A stretch of DNA of 64,000 nt, from assembly GCF_023333585.1 (NCBI RefSeq), contig NZ_JAIQZN010000014.1, forward strand, positions 1-64,000, in the 5' to 3' direction. Below, piece after piece: positions 63,107 to 64,000 of this stretch. Both the position numbers and the translations under genes were made by a program. Each line of letters begins with the position of its first letter. Positions within the stretch are counted from its first letter, which is position 1. The notes beneath the pieces were generated by a model. It was not told the DNA's origin. It searched no databases and worked only from the letters and a program-made list of their open reading frames with translations. The stretch is from Argonema antarcticum A004/B2 (lineage in GTDB: Bacteria > Cyanobacteriota > Cyanobacteriia > Cyanobacteriales > Aerosakkonemataceae).

Positions 63107-63736
63107 TTAATCTACAAAGCGACCTTGCGGGCAGTGATAGTTAGGTTCAATTAAGTTTTGCAGATGCTTGTATTCTTCTGGAGTATCAATATCAACTCTA
63201 CCTTCTACAAAAGGAATTGAAAATACTTTATTTCTATAGTTTTTAATGACTTTTTTGGCACCTTCTGCACCTTTTAAGTTCATTAAATCAGGGAAAAAGC
63301 TGCTGCTAAATAAAGCGGGTACACCCAAAGTCCCCGCATATTCTGATGCAATAATTGGTTTTTCTGTGCTAAAATAAGTTTCAACCAATTGATTTACGAG
63401 TTGAGTTGATATAAAAGGTTGATCGCACAAAGTTATGACTACCGCTTCGGGTTTTTCAGAAACAGTATCTAGCGCTTGAATGCCAACCTGAATTGAGGAA
63501 CTCATTCCCTGATTCCATCTTGTATTTTCTATTATTTGAATTGGATATTGGCTAATTTCCGGTCGAATTTGTTCGGCGTAAGCTCCTAAAACAACGATAA
63601 TGGGATGACAGACGGAAGTAATAGCAACTTCTACTGTATGAGATAACAAGGTATGTTCCCGATAGGGTAATAGTTGTTTCGGTGTCCCCATGCGAGTAGA
63701 CGATCCAGCAGCGAGAATTAGAATAGCAACAGTCAT
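63107..63736 (-). CDS. MocA-like molybdenum cofactor nucleotidyltransferase
   Basis: A 209-residue MobA/MocA-fold nucleotidyltransferase. ILAAGSSTRMGTPKQLLPY is the nucleotide-binding start (G-rich loop, then K), LCDQPFIS carries the metal-binding Asp, and VDIDTPEEYKHL near the C-terminus is typical. MocA adds CMP to molybdopterin for xanthine dehydrogenase-family enzymes. The xdhC gene ends 6 nt upstream on the same strand, supporting a molybdo-hydroxylase maturation operon. Whether CTP or GTP is used cannot be settled from sequence alone. Confidence 0.85.
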   Translation of the reverse strand: MTVAILILAAGSSTRMGTPKQLLPYREHTLLSHTVEVAITSVCHPIIVVLGAYAEQIRPEISQYPIQIIENTRWNQGMSSSIQVGIQALDTVSEKPEAVVITLCDQPFISTQLVNQLVETYFSTEKPIIASEYAGTLGVPALFSSSFFPDLMNLKGAEGAKKVIKNYRNKVFSIPFVEGRVDIDTPEEYKHLQNLIEPNYHCPQGRFVD

Positions 63737-63742
63737 TCGATT

Positions 63743-64000
63743 TTAGATTTTATATTTAAAGGAAATCGCTAACATTTTGCTTGTTCGATCGTACTGTTTT
63801 TGCAAGTGAATAGGTGCTTTGCGGTTGCGTAAAAAGCCACCAGAACGATCTGCCATAACGGCTTTAATTTCTGCTATAATTGATAAGGCAATTTCTGGTG
63901 GCGTTTCAGCACCAATATCGAGTCCCACTGGAGCATACAGACGGTTAAGTTGTTCGGAATCTAGCACAAATCCTATTTGCTGTAAGTCTTGAAGTAATTT
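63743..64000 (-). CDS. XdhC family protein, C-terminal part (runs off the window)
   Basis: The open frame continues past 64000, so only about the last 85 residues are visible. [42 protein letters not shown] is the signature end of the XdhC Rossmann domain. XdhC binds molybdenum cofactor, helps its sulfuration and inserts it into xanthine dehydrogenase. It ends 6 nt before the mocA-like start; the two are co-transcribed. The catalytic subunits presumably lie beyond the window. Confidence 0.85.
   Translation of the reverse strand, partial: KLLQDLQQIGFVLDSEQLNRLYAPVGLDIGAETPPEIALSIIAEIKAVMADRSGGFLRNRKAPIHLQKQYDRTSKMLAISFKYKI

Noticed and set aside
1-64000. tRNA, rRNA, riboswitch and prophage genes
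   Set aside because: I looked for tRNA cloverleaf arms, rRNA segments, a cobalamin riboswitch before cobK, and phage structural or integrase genes, and found none I could support.

Overview
The window is cyanobacterial chromosome. The palindrome GCGATCGC (HIP1) is scattered throughout. Intergenic spaces are full of tandem heptamers (AAAGTCA, TAGTCAT, AATCCAA types), and the gene families are typically cyanobacterial: an SpkB-type kinase with pentapeptide repeats, very large hybrid Ser/Thr-histidine kinases, Uma2/DUF820 proteins, DUF928 and a CyRepA1-type replication protein. A filamentous Oscillatoria/Microcoleus-like genome is the best guess, but this is inference from gene content, not from a marker gene. 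No rRNA, tRNA or CRISPR array was found.

1-34 kb is mostly housekeeping and metabolism: ssb; a GDP-mannose pyrophosphorylase-like fusion; cobK; two SDR oxidoreductases; a gamma-glutamyltransferase-like hydrolase; a secreted sulfatase; pheT; an SpkB-like kinase; gmd plus a GT4 glycosyltransferase (which share GDP-mannose chemistry with the gene at 1.3 kb); an RDD/pentapeptide membrane protein; murG; ltrA; an 1.8-kaa hybrid kinase; and rtcB. Short tandem repeats have entered several reading frames here without breaking them (cobK, the hybrid kinase, the GT4 C-terminus).

34.5-37 kb holds a three-gene accessory cassette (a TIGR04255-family protein and two unknowns). It is bounded by perfect 15-bp direct repeats at 34551-34565 and 36937-36951, as expected of a recent insertion. 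A CHASE-PAS histidine kinase and a stand-alone PD-(D/E)XK-type nuclease candidate follow. At 42-45 kb a divergent EF-G paralogue with a near-consensus promoter precedes an Rnl2-type RNA ligase.

45-49 kb is a decaying region: an aquaporin pseudogene and two toxin-antitoxin pairs whose toxins are cut short where copies of one dispersed repeat begin. At 48.4-51 kb lies the most striking locus, a probable RiPP cluster. One 735-residue protein joins an RRE-like N-terminus, a SagB-type azoline dehydrogenase and a YcaO cyclodehydratase. Immediately upstream is a 72-residue peptide of (SGGG)n repeats ending in a Ser/Gly/Cys tail, resembling the microcin B17 precursor. A strong hairpin lies between them.

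51-53.5 kb contains an NB-ARC-like protein lacking its P-loop, a glutathione S-transferase remnant, and the remains of a restriction-modification unit (truncated C5 methyltransferase converging on an intact XRE regulator, each with a palindromic operator candidate). 53.5-64 kb carries TPR proteins (one fused to a glycosyltransferase and an FkbM methyltransferase), a DUF928 protein, a plasmid-type replication protein on the chromosome, and the start of a molybdoenzyme maturation operon (mocA-like, xdhC) that runs out of the window.
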